From assembly GCF_000341285.1 (NCBI RefSeq), contig NW_005178444.1, positions 62,001 through 126,000 on the forward strand: a DNA stretch of 64,000 bases. Reading direction: 5' to 3'. The notes beneath the pieces were generated by a model. It made no database searches. It was given only the letters and a program-made list of their open reading frames with translations, and was not told where the DNA came from. The position numbers were made by a program, and so were the translations under genes. This document shows, piece by piece, positions 11,463 through 22,782 of this stretch (positions are counted from its first letter, which is position 1; the number at the start of each line of letters is the position of its first letter). Source of the stretch: Galdieria sulphuraria. Taxonomy: Eukaryota > Rhodophyta > Bangiophyceae > Galdieriales > Galdieriaceae.

Positions 11463-11937
11463 TCAACTCGTATTTTCTTTGGTTTTTTCCTTTTCCTTCT
11501 TTTCTTCCTCATTTGCTTCCTTCTCTTTCTCTTGATAAGCAAGCCATTCATCAGTATCAGCCCATACTAAATACGTGACTCATGACAAAAAAGACAAAAA
11601 TGTAGAAAACACTGTCTTACGTGGTTTCCCTGCTCCTATAGAAGAAGGACGAGTATATGCTACTCGAAGTCGTCTTCCAAACATTTCCGAGTCATCCATA
11701 TTCTCCTTGGCACTTGCTGCATCTTCTGGCAACTCAAACTCAATAAAAGCAAAACCACGATGTTGCTGAGTCTCGTTATCCAATGGCATAGTGACGTCCA
11801 GGAGGTCTCCGAAAGGAACAAAGGCAGCCCATAAAATCTCTTCTGTTACCTGAAACTGTAATAAATAGCAACCAAATATTGTTTCATTCACAAACCTGTG
11901 GATCAAGACCACCGACGTATAGAGACCTACGTGCCAT
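11463..11937 (-). CDS. RRM RNA-binding protein resembling the cyclophilin-E (CYP33) RRM
   Basis: Exons 11937-11896, 11849-11621 and 11566-11463 give 124 aa. The first exon supplies RNP2 (RRSLYVGGLD). The second supplies VTEEILWAAFVPFGDLLDV and RNP1 (HRGFAFIEFE), then AKENMDDSEMFGRRLRV. This is strikingly like the N-terminal RRM of PPIE/CYP33, including the following KPLWADTDEWL, which matches the linker before the cyclophilin domain. Here the protein ends in a short Lys/Glu-rich tail (KEKEANEEEKKEKEK) with no cyclophilin domain. A spliceosomal or mRNA-binding role is likely by homology. Both introns have good GT..AG ends and keep frame. Confidence 0.85.
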
Positions 11938-12170
11938 TAAAGATATTCAAAGTCAATTTCCTAACATAAAATGGGATCCCTGTCAACATATGGAAAAAAT
12001 GATTGGAGCCTTACACTTTCTACATTGATAGAGAAGAAAGACTATTTCGATGGCAGACTTTAATCTCAACTTCTAATACACTTGACTAGATATGTTTTTC
12101 AACGCAGAGACCTAACAGCTAAGTTGACAGAATTACTATAAGTCAACAAATTTTCTCCTCCTATATTATC

Positions 12171-12242
12171 GGGAGTTTGGTCTAGTGGTATGATTCTCGC
12201 TTCGGGTGCGAGAGGTCCCGGGTTCGATTCCCGGAACTCCCC
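12171..12242 (+). tRNA. tRNA-Pro (anticodon CGG)
   Basis: Full cloverleaf: acceptor GGGAGTT pairs with AACTCCC, the D arm reads GGTCTAGTGGTATGA, anticodon stem CTCGC/GCGAG encloses loop TTCGGGT (anticodon CGG, codon CCG), and the T arm is CCCGGGTTCGATTCCCGG. There is no intron and no encoded CCA. The A box (GGTCTAGTGG) and B box (GGTTCGATTCC) are intact, so pol III transcription from internal promoters is expected. Confidence 0.97.
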
Positions 12243-12247
12243 ACCAC

Positions 12248-12256
12248 TTTTTTTTT
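12248..12256 (+). terminator. RNA polymerase III T-run terminator
   Basis: Nine consecutive T residues start six bases after the tRNA-Pro 3' end, the normal pol III stop signal. Confidence 0.85.
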
Positions 12257-12892
12257 GGACTCTTTTGCAACAAACTAAGAGTTTCCTTACTCAAATCTAG
12301 TAACTTTTTTTTATTGTTCTTTGTTAGTAGAGAAAGAAGTGTGTGCCATTCACGTTTTCCACTATAGGAAACGTCGTCTGAATCCATCTCAGTCCTCTGG
12401 AAAATGAGAAATGAGCGAGGAATGAACCTCAATATTTCAATGGCATCCTCGTTTCTAAGCTCAGTTTTGGAGAACACCTTCATTCATTCGGGAATCCAGA
12501 ATACTTTGAATTCAAACTTGCAACTGCTTAATGAACAAAATCACTAAACATTTGCAGTTTTTACGCTTTTGAAATTTTGTAAAAAAAGGTTGCCAAGCAA
12601 CTTCATTGCTCTCTCTCTCTATAAAGAAATAAATTATTATAAAAGCTCATCTCTAGAAATATGGAAAAGCAGTTTCAAAGTAAGAAACCACTGGACGACA
12701 TGGTTTTGTACACATAGTACTTAGAATAGCTATTGGGAGGATGAGACCGCATTATTGACGTAAACACTTAAATGAAAATGTGCTGATTTTTCACGTTCTT
12801 TTTTAAAATGTCCCTTCCTAACTCGTTCACATAGAATAGTTCCATTCTAAACTTTCGCAGTCCAAGCCAAAAATATATTTTAGAGCTAGCTT
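12257..12892. other. Intergenic region 3' of the phosphatase gene
   Basis: 636 bp with a short (CT)n run near 12610-12622 and AT-rich patches. A minus-strand frame (12166-12483) runs through the antisense of the tRNA and has no recognisable domain, so I do not call it. Part is probably the 3' UTR of the phosphatase gene. Confidence 0.4.
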
Positions 12893-14167
12893 CTATCCCT
12901 CAAAAACCAAGTTTGAGGAGCATGCTCTCTTCCACTGCTGCAAGAATGATTCGCTTTCTTTGCCTTGATATTCTTGGAGAATTTCTACATCTTCTTCTTC
13001 ACTTTCTCCACAAGACAAGTGCGAATGAAGTGGCCCACATATTTCATATTTTACCAAACGTTTGGCAAATGTCATCGCAGTTTTTAGTAGGATAGACTTT
13101 GCAACTTGCCCTATCCATAAATACACACCTTCTGACATTGGAAATTGTAATAGATAAACTCCATCTTCTGAAAGTGTCAAGGAAAGATCTGATAACTTGT
13201 TAGCAAATGAAGTATAATATGGAATATATTCGGCATGGATAATATTATCTTCAACTGAAAACTTGTAAATGCGCAACTCTCGGTTGCCTTGACCTAGTCT
13301 CTTCTGTAAAAGGGCAAGATCATCCATAAAATCATTATTAGGAGCAGATATTGGACGTAATCTACAAACTTCATCATAAACAGAGTCAAAACTTCTTCCT
13401 TCTCTCATCATAAGACAAGCTACCACGACGGCTATGGAACGAGATATTCCAAGTTGACAGTGAACAAGCACAGCAACGTTCCTTTTGATGGCTTCGTCTA
13501 CGATAGCTTCAACTTGATAAGACACTGCCATGAGTTCTTGACTTTCTTGGTCTCGTAGTAAAAAATGATGATATTCGAAAGAGCTATCATAATATGACGA
13601 CTTGGGTTTCCTATGTGATAACTCTACGATATAGTGAATCTTATTTCGCGTCAAGAAATCCTTGTCCTTAGCTGCCTTTTCTCCACCTGTAAACAAATAG
13701 GGACGTATCTTTGTGCAGTTGTTCGTATAGTAGTTCACCTGTCTCATAGGGGTGCAGGACTCCTCTTTTAGCTTCTCGTCCATATTCAACAGATGTGAAA
13801 GGTCCAAAGGCCGAAAAGACGATGAGGCCAACACTTTTTGCTTTGGAGTACCAGTTACTATGTTCTTCAGACGGGTCGTCACCGCTTGTAATTCTCTTCC
13901 TTCTTCTAAAAAATGAATCAACTGACCCATGTCCTGACCCTTGTCGGAGTCTCCTTCGATTTCTGCTACCGTTTGATGGTAACAAGGAGTGTAAGGGGCA
14001 CTTTTAGGCTCCACAGTCACACTCTTTATTGGCTCGTTATTATCCAAGTCTAAATGTTTGAGAGATGGAATCCTTTTCTTTTCAAGGGACGACAAACTAC
14101 TTGTCTTTGTGAAACCAAAGCCTCGTACTGAAGAAGACGAGGCACTCTCTAACGTGCTCAACTTCAT
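12893..14167 (-). CDS. MKP1-like dual-specificity phosphatase with gelsolin-like C-terminus
   Basis: Intronless, about 424 aa from the first ATG (14167; the open frame extends five codons upstream without ATG). After a Ser-rich leader comes a DSP domain (about residues 145-295): IRPYLFTGGEKAAKD, HHFLLRDQES with the general acid Asp, and the P-loop VHCQLGISRSIAVV with catalytic Cys near 240. Then comes a gelsolin/villin-like segment (VYLLQFPMSEGVYLWIGQVA). DSP plus gelsolin-like repeat is the architecture of plant MAP kinase phosphatase 1, which inactivates MAPKs in stress signalling. The plant protein is longer, with a calmodulin-binding tail that is not evident here. A MAPK phosphatase role is inferred. 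Confidence 0.85.
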   Translation of the reverse strand: MKLSTLESASSSSVRGFGFTKTSSLSSLEKKRIPSLKHLDLDNNEPIKSVTVEPKSAPYTPCYHQTVAEIEGDSDKGQDMGQLIHFLEEGRELQAVTTRLKNIVTGTPKQKVLASSSFRPLDLSHLLNMDEKLKEESCTPMRQVNYYTNNCTKIRPYLFTGGEKAAKDKDFLTRNKIHYIVELSHRKPKSSYYDSSFEYHHFLLRDQESQELMAVSYQVEAIVDEAIKRNVAVLVHCQLGISRSIAVVVACLMMREGRSFDSVYDEVCRLRPISAPNNDFMDDLALLQKRLGQGNRELRIYKFSVEDNIIHAEYIPYYTSFANKLSDLSLTLSEDGVYLLQFPMSEGVYLWIGQVAKSILLKTAMTFAKRLVKYEICGPLHSHLSCGESEEEDVEILQEYQGKESESFLQQWKRACSSNLVFEG

Positions 14168-14776
14168 ATTTCGAGCTTTCAAATACTTGGAGACATATTA
14201 CAGATACCAAATATAAAGTATATAACAAACATAAACTTTTCCTTAGTTCCGATACGTTATTAAAGTCAACATAAAACGGCCAAGACTCTACAGAAAACCA
14301 CAAATGATGAAATGCTACTCTAAAGAGGTCGAGTGAAATCAAGCCTGGTCATGCCACGTTGCAAAGGCATCATGGAAATAGACAGCACCTATATAAGGAT
14401 AGAGTTGCAAGATGCCATTTATATATTTCTATTATCCAAATACAATACTATAAAAGTCGATGTGAGTTGTAGAAATGCAAGTAGGTTTGAATAAAAATTG
14501 TTGTAAACCTTACAAGTAATAGCTCACCTAGTTGTAAGATAATTGATTTGCGAATATTTATGCTGTACAACATACTATACGCATTTTATTCCATTTACCA
14601 ACGTAATACTAGAACAGTGAGAGTTCGATTAATGTCCCTGAAGAGATCAACTTCCATAGTTAACAATTGCTACAACATAACAGCATTCTTGTTTTGGGAT
14701 CGTTTAAGTTTGGGGAAAAGGAGAGTTGTGGGTTGTTTGGAAACGCAAGTTTGAAAATTGACATTTCTAAAAGATA
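14168..14776. other. Divergent promoter region
   Basis: 609 bp between the start codons of the phosphatase and ChAPs genes. A 68-codon plus-strand frame (14548-14754) shows no domain and is not called. No RNA gene seen. Confidence 0.4.
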
Positions 14777-17404
14777 ATGAGTAGTGATGTTTTACACGGG
14801 ACTCCAGAGGTACGTACAAGACGCTTGAGCTTTTGAAAGAGAACAACGGCCAACTGAGCGCCTTTTGTGCTATTCTTTTCCAAGGTTATCGAAAAAGGCA
14901 CGGGAGGGTTTGCCGCGGAAGCAAGACAGCGTCATCTTACCAATTTTACGGGGCTTGGTCCTCCAGATTTAGTATGTATCAGTAAACACTGGAGAGGTGT
15001 AGTTGGAAAAGGTGTCACCCAGGTACTGTAAGTTTTTGGGATCCAAGCAATTTCTTACGGAAATCAAGGGATACTTTCACTTTGTTCGAGGTATAAAGGC
15101 AGAAAGTACTGCAAGTATTTCTACTTATTTAGGACGTTTGATCAAGCACGGACTTGAAGGCGCTAGTTGGTACTCGGTTAGTATTGCAAAGTTTCAGTAT
15201 GTTTTCCCAAGCACTGAAGATGTGTTGTTATTAGGGAGGCGGCTACAAAATAGTTTCTGCAGCTTGTCGTTCATACAATTCGTTCTCAAAGTGCGACATC
15301 TTGGTCAAAGTTGACGTACCAGGAAGTGTTTCTTCCCTCGCTTTATTTCCTGATGGTCATGAGGAGGAAACTAGTGATTTAATTTGGAAAGAAACCTTTG
15401 TTTGTTCAGTCTTAAGAGCTTCAGAAGGTGTAGGAGAGCACCCGTTGTATCCATGTCTAGTTGCCTTTCAACCACTTGACTCTGTATCAGATGAAAGAAG
15501 CTTCCTGACTGCTGCGAGTGAAATCGTATCTCGTTGGCCCCTTGTTGGTAGTGGTAGACCAGGACTCACATTTGGTGATAGTCCTAGTCAAGTGACTCCA
15601 GCAACTTGTCTTGTCGCAGAAGCTTTATTCCGATATTTTGCTCAAGATAGTCGCTTTGAACAAGCGCAAAAGTTCTTTGAAACTGAAGTTGGTGAGAAAG
15701 ATGTCGAACTAAAATATTTTGCCTGTAGAGCCTTGAAAGATTCAGGAAACTTCTCATCAGCTCGTTCTCTTATTGATACTGTGGTTCAAGAATGTCCTAG
15801 TTTCTCTGCTGCACTTCTTATGTCTTCTCAGCTATATTTGGAAACTGGTCAGTTGGATGCAGCATTTGTAGAAGCAAAGAAAGCTGTGGAAGTAAATGAA
15901 AAGGATACTTTGGCCTGGATTCACTTGGCTAATTTGTACGTAGAAAAAGGAGATCTTGTAGAGTCTTTGATTGCACTCAACTCGGCAATTATGGAGCCAC
16001 CCACGTTAGACCCATTTTTGAGAGAATTGTTACCTGCAAGAAAGCGAATGACAAAGCCTTTGCCCAATACTTCTGGTGGCACAGACATTATTCGAGTATT
16101 GGCGAAGCGACTACACGAAGAAAGAATCGGCCCTGCGACTGGAGTTGATGAGTCACTTGCTGAACTGTCAGCAACGCTAATGACAGATCCTGAAAAGCAA
16201 GCTTACCAAGTATTGGTAAAGGCATTGAATAAGTTTGGCTGGGATGAAATATTGAATGCTCGTTCAGATGCGTTTATCATGGAAGCGGATATTTCACATC
16301 TTCCTGAAGGACAAGAATCGTCAACTGAACAAATACATGAAACTGATGTCGGGAAGATGCAAGAAGCTGCTTCATCTTCTCAAGAAAATGCTGAGTCTTC
16401 TTCAGATACAGCTGGAACTAAAATTTCGAAAGGTCAACCTTCGCCTGGAAAAGACTTTACTTTATCCGCCGAGACAAATGGAACAGATGGTCAGACAAAG
16501 AACGTTGCAACCGAAGATAATCAAGTTCAAGGAAATGATTCATCCAGTGTAAAAGAAGATAAAGTCAGAGAAGTCGGTGGAAGTAGCGAACAGCGCATTT
16601 TGAAGAACAAACACGCATCCCTGGAAGTTTATTCATCGAAAGGGCATAAAAAGAAAATGTGTACTCCTTGGTTAGATTTCCTCGTGAATAATATGTACGA
16701 AGACCTAAGAGCTTTAGCTATTTGGCAAGCGGAAGATGAACAAATGGCTCAAAATTTGCGCAGCACAAGTGGGACGTCTACATCCCATACGAGTTCCCAG
16801 CCTAATCAAGCTTCTTCATCTGGTACAAACAGTCAGAATGAAACGCAAGCTTCGCAAATGCAAAATGACGCTTCATATATCGCTCAATCATTAGATGCCG
16901 ACCAAATTGCAAAACAAACTAAAAGGCCACCCGTTGATTGGTTGCGACGTGGTGAACTTGCTCGTCGCATTCAGCGATCCAGCGATGCAGAAAGAGCTTT
17001 CCGTATAGCTATTATCCTTTCTTCCAAGAACTCTGGTGCTGAGAAGTCAGCGACTGTCAGTCCCTGGTTGTCTTTGTTGGAGATGTATGCTGAAGACGGA
17101 TTTGCTTCTGAGGCATTAGTAGCAGCCGATGCGGTTTGGAATTTTATGGACTCTCATGCAGATCGCATTTCTACGAGTTCATTTACCCCACCAGTGCCAG
17201 CGATTCGTCGTGCAGTTTTCAAACTTGTTCATAAACATGGCTTACACAAGATTCGAGAACAAGTAATGGACAAAAGAATTACTATCAACCGACACAGGAT
17301 TCAGTCGGTTTTGTTAGATGCGGTGGAATGGAAGGTAAAGAATTTTTTTAAACCAAAGAATATTTAATCGCTGACTGGTGTAGGTGTCTGGATATGATCG
17401 CTAG
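14777..17404 (+). CDS. ChAPs family (Chs5-Arf1-binding, BCH1/BUD7-like) exomer-type coat protein
   Basis: Five exons: 14777-14809, 14885-15022, 15069-15176, 15235-17334, 17384-17404; about 799 aa. ChAPs proteins bind Arf1 and sort cargo at the trans-Golgi network. Signs: N-terminal LGPPDLVCISK, GYFHFVRGIKAESTASISTYLGRL, GGGYKIVSAACRSYNSFSKCDILVKVDVPG, TPR-like helical pairs (residues ~240-340), and the very end EWKVSGYDR, which matches the family's conserved C-terminus and is created by the last 21-nt exon. A Ser/Gln/Thr-rich low-complexity insert (about residues 445-640) separates the TPRs from the C-terminal domain. ChAPs are best known in fungi, where they work with Chs5; whether an exomer-like complex exists here is unknown. 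Confidence 0.82.
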
Positions 17405-18314
17405 TTGAAACATTGTTGTTGTAAGAGATCTTGAATTTATTTAAGAATAATATCAAACTCTTCATCTAATTCTATCCTCGGCTCAAGACTCTTTTATAGC
17501 TGCGTTCAGTTCCAAATTATTCATTCAGACAACATTTGGGTGATAGTAGAACAGATATGTATGAACAATTTCTGCTCCGTTCCCGTGAGTTTTTTTTTTT
17601 TGAAACAAAGCTTTCCTTCCACTCTTTGCTTCGTATGAAGACGTGATGTCTCATGTTTCTTTTTCTATTTACCTCCGTTATCGTAACATTTATCCAGCAC
17701 TTTTTTCACACGCCTATTGTCATTTTTCGCTCTTTTCGAGTAACTTTTTGTCGAGAAAATCGTGTCTATATCCATTTCTGCCTTGGCAATAACAACTGTC
17801 CATGCATGGGTCATGTCATCATATTGGACACTGTGGCAAGACGAAGAGCAACCTCATTCATTGTCACTCACTCTTTCTATCGGTCACCCATTTACTATAC
17901 AGAACAAGACAGAAGAAAACGATAGTATGAATCATTATTTTTCAATTCATTTACACATTTTATAAAAACAATTGCCAAAAATAACAAAAGTTACTACGAC
18001 TACGTAAAGGTTTCTTCACTCGACTCTTTCAATCTTCCATTCCACTACAAAACTCGGTATTCATGCCATAAATATAACCAAAACAAGTAAAAAGTTGACA
18101 TTTGTGAAGCAGACAACACCAAACTTCCAATAATAAAGTTCTTCCGAAGCCGTTTAACACAAACACTCATATCAACAAACCATTGGTAACCTTGTTTTTC
18201 TCACACATCGTGTAAAAGCTTCTTCCTCAACAAAAGAGCTCCTACTGTGATTCTTCAAAAATCCAAGAGCACTGCGTTTCACTCCGAAAACTCCATAGTG
18301 TCTTCGAAGTCACA
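17405..18314. other. Long intergenic region between convergent genes
   Basis: 910 bp. It contains a 12-bp T-run near 17590, pyrimidine-rich stretches and AT-rich DNA towards 18200. Plus-strand frames at 17653-17965 have no family signature and odd composition. Unusually long for this gene-dense window, it should hold two 3' UTRs; no RNA gene is recognised. Confidence 0.4.
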
Positions 18315-18884
18315 TCAACGTCCATAAACGTCATAAACTTGTTGCAAAAGAGTATCCGCAGAAATTCCAAACGATATTCTTCTTTCCTGTGCTACTGGAC
18401 AAAGTGGTTCGTCGTCCTCAATATCATCTTCTTCATAAGGTTCCTCTAAGGGACTATTCAATAGCGAGCTGACAGACGCGCCGTCAAAAAAGGACTCTTC
18501 CGAAGTTTGTAGTCTCACGTAATCCCAACTAGCATCGGTGACTACACCTTCATGTTCGGTGGTCTCCCAGTGCCTACTCCTCTCCCCAGAATTATCGGCA
18601 CTCGCAACTTCGTCCATATTGGAACCGGAGTATTGAGTGAAATAACGCAGTATGTTTTCCTGTTTAGAATTACTAGGGAGACTGGGTTGACAAGCGAGCT
18701 CATTATGATGAGCAGTTGCTTTCCGACAATTTTCATTCCGCTCGGCTGAAAAGGCAACAGTAGGCCGCCCGTCCTCGTTTCCTTTTCCTCTTTTCCAAGC
18801 AAGGTTTGGCTTGTCAAAGTTGCTTCTTCGTCGTTTTCGAAGACGCTGGTCTAGTCTATACTCTTGTCGAGGTTGTGCAGCCAT
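18315..18884 (-). CDS. Small PIP-box protein of unknown family
   Basis: Intronless, 189 aa, not recognised. The N-terminus is strongly basic (RLRKRRRSNFDK), like a nuclear localisation signal. Near residue 75 is QENILRYF, a textbook PCNA-interacting peptide (Q-x-x-I-x-x-aromatic-aromatic). The C-terminal half is acidic (EEPYEEDDIEDDEPLC), then ISFGISADTLLQQVYDVYG. The rest looks disordered. NLS, PIP box and acidic tail suggest a nuclear regulator that docks on PCNA, as PAF15-like or p21-like proteins do, but no sequence family is shared that I can see. It starts 104 bp from the 3' end of the next minus-strand gene. Confidence 0.6.
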   Translation of the reverse strand: MAAQPRQEYRLDQRLRKRRRSNFDKPNLAWKRGKGNEDGRPTVAFSAERNENCRKATAHHNELACQPSLPSNSKQENILRYFTQYSGSNMDEVASADNSGERSRHWETTEHEGVVTDASWDYVRLQTSEESFFDGASVSSLLNSPLEEPYEEDDIEDDEPLCPVAQERRISFGISADTLLQQVYDVYGR

Positions 18885-18988
18885 TCTTTCACAACTTGCG
18901 TGTCAATTCGCCCAATCACAAATTGGACCAATTATCTAATACAAAAAGATTGACAAAGAAAAATGTGGTCTCATTGGCGCCAAATTGT

Positions 18989-21900
18989 TTAAACTTTCAT
19001 CATTCTTTTACAACGTTGTATCTGAGAAACGAACGCTCGATTTCCACACGCGACATTTCTAGAAGCAGCCAAACTTCGCCGCAGGTAGTCAGATGCCATA
19101 GAAACCTTTCTTCCTTCCCAATAGACCAGGGCAATCTCAAAACGACTGCACATTGCTAACCAAGAATCTTCCTCATTCATATTTTCACAAACCTTTGTTA
19201 AATAATCCTCAGCTGTGACCAAGTCTCCCACAAGTCGATAAAAAGTACCCTATAACTCAATGTCATAAAACAATATCTAAACCTTGAAAATCCGTACCAA
19301 AGCATAATAGCATACGCTCAACTCCGACACAATACTTCTTTCGTCCCCACGAACAGCAGTAGAAATATTTGTTCTGGATAACTTTTTCCAAGAGGAAAAG
19401 AGATTTGTCACTTTCGGTGAAGCATCCTCCGAAAATGCATTCTTCTTCTTGTTTTGAAGATGCTTCTCCAACTGTTCCTCGAGACATTTCTTATCTTTTA
19501 CTAACCAGTCTATCCAAGGCTGGATGTGGTCCTTCTTCAACGACTGATACATCAATGAACAACATATTATTTCTGCGGAAACCACTCGGGCAAACTGACG
19601 TTGCATCAAGACACTATATATACATATATATATTTGTTAGTCAATGAAAGACTTCATTACTAGCTCTTACGCTGCTTTCCACTGGCAAAACTCTTCAAAA
19701 TCTGTGAGTGACCGACCAGCAACAAAAGTATTTGCCTTTTGAAACATAGAGTCTGCCGCTGCCAGATTCCCTCTGGACAGTTCAACGATACCAAGAAATA
19801 AATAGGAGCCGATTGGAATACTATCATTACATTGTTGCAACAACTGCCGTGAAATTCGTTCTATTTGTTCGAAATCGCCTTGAAGTAGGTACATATAGCG
19901 TACATATTCCAAAAGTCGCACTGGAGAACTTGTCTTCTCATTTTTTTCGAATTGTGCCACGCTTTCCTTCAGTTGCGTGACACAGTTATCCAAGTTCCCC
20001 AATTTTCTTTGATAAACTCCAGTCAACCACAACCAAATAGGGGAGTCTGGAAACAGCTCTATACAGCGACGACAAACCATATTTGCACGTGGCAACTAAC
20101 ATAAGCATAAATCAGCGTTGCAAAGTGTACTCGACTCGAAACAATGTAACATACCCTCTTCTCTTCCGGAAGTTCATATTCCGAAGCAGAAAATGCATAA
20201 AATTCCAACAAGTCCCAAGCAATGGCATGTGCTGCGACAGGAGAAGACAATGGAAGTGGAACTTTGCAAGAAATTCCTTCCACTGTAGGCGAGTCCTTTA
20301 TCAATGCTCTTGAGAATGCTGCTTCTAGTAATGCAAGCCCCAACGGTCGATTAGCTTGAAAACCCAGTACTTGCAAAACCTGTTTCCGATAAATTTCACT
20401 TTCATAGACAAGTCTTGATACTCTCACCTTGTAATAGCCAGGAGGTGCCAATGAGACCAATAATAAATAAAATCCCAAGCCAAACATCCAAGCTTCTGTC
20501 AAACCAATATATTCCCTTACAGGGACTTTACCCAAACATAGCTCCTTTTCAATGGCCCTTAATGGCGCAATACATGAGAACTCTTCCTCTCCTCTCATTT
20601 CTTCCCATCGTTCAGTATAAACATAGCATGTTCGAAACTGTTCGAATTCCTGAATGACGTTATCCAACTCTGAGGCATATGCTTTCCATCCCTTCCTTAA
20701 AGTAATGCCAGCCTTGAGAGTATGTCCCGCTAACGCTAACATGATACTTTTGAACAAGTTTCCATCTGCAATAACAAGACGGCAATCTTCCCAATCATAG
20801 GATGCCAACTGACGTTCCCTTTCATTAGCCACAACTTCCTTATCTAGTACACGTTCTAACACCTACGAAAGAAGAAATGATGAGAGGAATATTAATTTCA
20901 AAAGTGGAATTTCTTACTCTTTGACCATTCCAAGCAGCTTCAATTGCACGTTCAAATAATTCACTTGCTTCCGAAGCTTGTTGAATGCTACCAGTAAACC
21001 ATACCCTTAACATGTAACTTTCCGCATATAACAGCAAGTCTCGAGGATGCGCGAGACCGGGCCATCCTCTATAAGAGGAATCACACTTGTTTTCTATTCT
21101 CTTTTGAAAAAATTTTGCTGCATCTGTTAATTTTCCTGACCACAACAAGTAATTACCATATTGGAACGAGTTCAAATCATAGTACGCCGGATCATCACTG
21201 ACTGCTTGAAATGCTTTCTTCTTTTCAAACTGTTTATCAGCCGGAATCTTCCTCGGAGATGTGCCTTTCGACTCTTTAGATTTCATAGAATCGACCAAAG
21301 GCAAGGACTTCTCTCGTGCCGTTGAGAAACTCTGAAAACTGAAAGAGTCACGTGCTTGGAGTTCTCTTGCACTGCTAGTTTCATTTTTCGAGACAAATTT
21401 ATCCGGAGAAGAACCTTCTTGATCCCTGTGGGACGAGTCTGACACATTCTCTCCTTCAGCAAAAGAAGAAGATAGATTAGATGAGCTACGGAGCATATCA
21501 CTTGAATTTTCCGACGACGAACTATCTTGAGCTTCATCTGACGACCAATGTAACAAAGGAATATGGTGTCGCACTCTTTTCATATCGTCCAACAGACGAG
21601 AACGAAAACTTCCACTACTTCCTCTAGTTGCTGAATTTCGTTTTGTGGAGAATGGTCTCCAGACACTCATTCCTTTCAAAATTTTATCACTCCACAGTCC
21701 TTCTCTGAATGAAGGCTTCAGGTGAAGTCGTGAGTGGTTTGGGAAAAGATCGATATTTTTCTCCAGTTGCTGCAGTCTCCTCTCGGTCGCGATATAAGAG
21801 GCTTCTAATTGTTCCACCTTCCTTTCCAGATATTTCAATCTTTCCAAAGCCATATCTGGTCTAACTGCTTGACATTCAGTTGCAACAAAGGTTTTCTCAG

Positions 21901-22210
21901 GTTTAAGAACCTGGTTACTGGTTCCCTTCCATTCATGGCCTTTTTCTCGTGTCAACTTGAGGCTTCTTTCGTCATCTTCAGCGTCTTCGGAGTCAACTAC
22001 AAAGAGATTGTCGGTAGCACCTTCCTCTCCCCAGCTTTCAGGGGTTCCTTTAACCAAGTCGCCAGATTCTTCCTCTATGCCGTTTTCGTCTACTGAATTC
22101 TGTTCACCAAAAAGCAGTCGAGAGGCATAACTGGATATGTTTGCGAAAAATCTACTATAAGGACTACTAGGTATTGATTCTTCTGCATAGGATGAAGAAG
22201 ACGATGCCAT
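18989..22210 (-). CDS. TTC39/IML2-family tetratricopeptide protein
   Basis: Five exons: 22210-20918, 20862-20155, 20095-19671, 19613-19298, 19249-18989; about 1000 aa. A Ser-rich disordered N-terminal ~330 residues with a short coiled coil (LERKVEQLEASYIATERRLQQLEKN) precedes a TPR solenoid. The solenoid carries family-like segments: SFQYGNYLLWSGKLTDAAKFFQK, VIADGNLFKSIMLALAGHTLKAG, FYLLLVSLAPPGYYK, RANMVCRRCIELFPDSPIWLWLTGVYQRKLG, CYYALGTFYRLVGDLVTAEDYL. The order 'large helper domain, SLLPPxxxK-like motif, late TPRs' matches TTC39/IML2, linked in yeast to lipid-droplet inclusion clearance. The last intron uses donor gtacgg (48 nt), which restores ALGTFYRL. Precise role unknown. Confidence 0.75.
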
Positions 22211-22782
22211 TGTGCACAAATCAGAGGAAGAATATGACAAGGAACGGAAATCATTGAATGTGGAGAGCGTAGGCTATTCTCTCAGCTGACCCATTGGACA
22301 CCGTGCACTTGCCTTTGTTGGAGACAGCATTGCAGATGAAGTCTATCGCATTTATCCTTCTCATGACATTTCTTCAACTGAGTTTTATAATATCCAATTA
22401 GATTTTATATTAAAGACAAATTGAAAATAGTTTCAAACACCAACGAAAGTTAGGGGAAGAGTGTTTGCTGACGTTCATAATAATGAATATAAGTCATGGT
22501 AAAGAATGGAATGTTTTGACAAACTCGCAAAACAATTTTAAAAATGGTTCTAAGGACTACAACAAGAATATTTATGTTCAACTTGTGTACTATTTTATCT
22601 TCCATTTGTTGAACAAAGAAATGAATGTTAGAGTCAACTTATTGTCGAGGATATGATAGAGTTGATCAACGAACAAATTTGAGTTTTTCGGGAAGACTGT
22701 CAACAACTAGATATCCTTTTTATTCGTAACGACGATCATCAGCATTCGGTTATTTTTTGATCACGTCAAGTGTCGTTTCATT
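22211..22782. other. Divergent promoter region
   Basis: 572 bp between the TTC39-like and makorin start codons. A 63-codon plus-strand frame (22465-22656) of AT-rich composition is not called. Confidence 0.4.

Noticed and set aside
12166-12483. Minus-strand frame of 105 codons
   Set aside because: Its C-terminal part (VPGIEPGTSRTRSENHTTRP) is the well-known spurious translation of tRNA antisense; the rest has no domain.
14548-14754. Plus-strand frame in the divergent promoter
   Set aside because: Short, no domain, AT-rich composition.
17653-17965. Two overlapping plus-strand frames
   Set aside because: Phe/His/Tyr-rich chance frames in pyrimidine-rich DNA with no motif.
22465-22656. 63-codon plus frame
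   Set aside because: Asn/Lys-rich chance frame in AT-rich promoter DNA.
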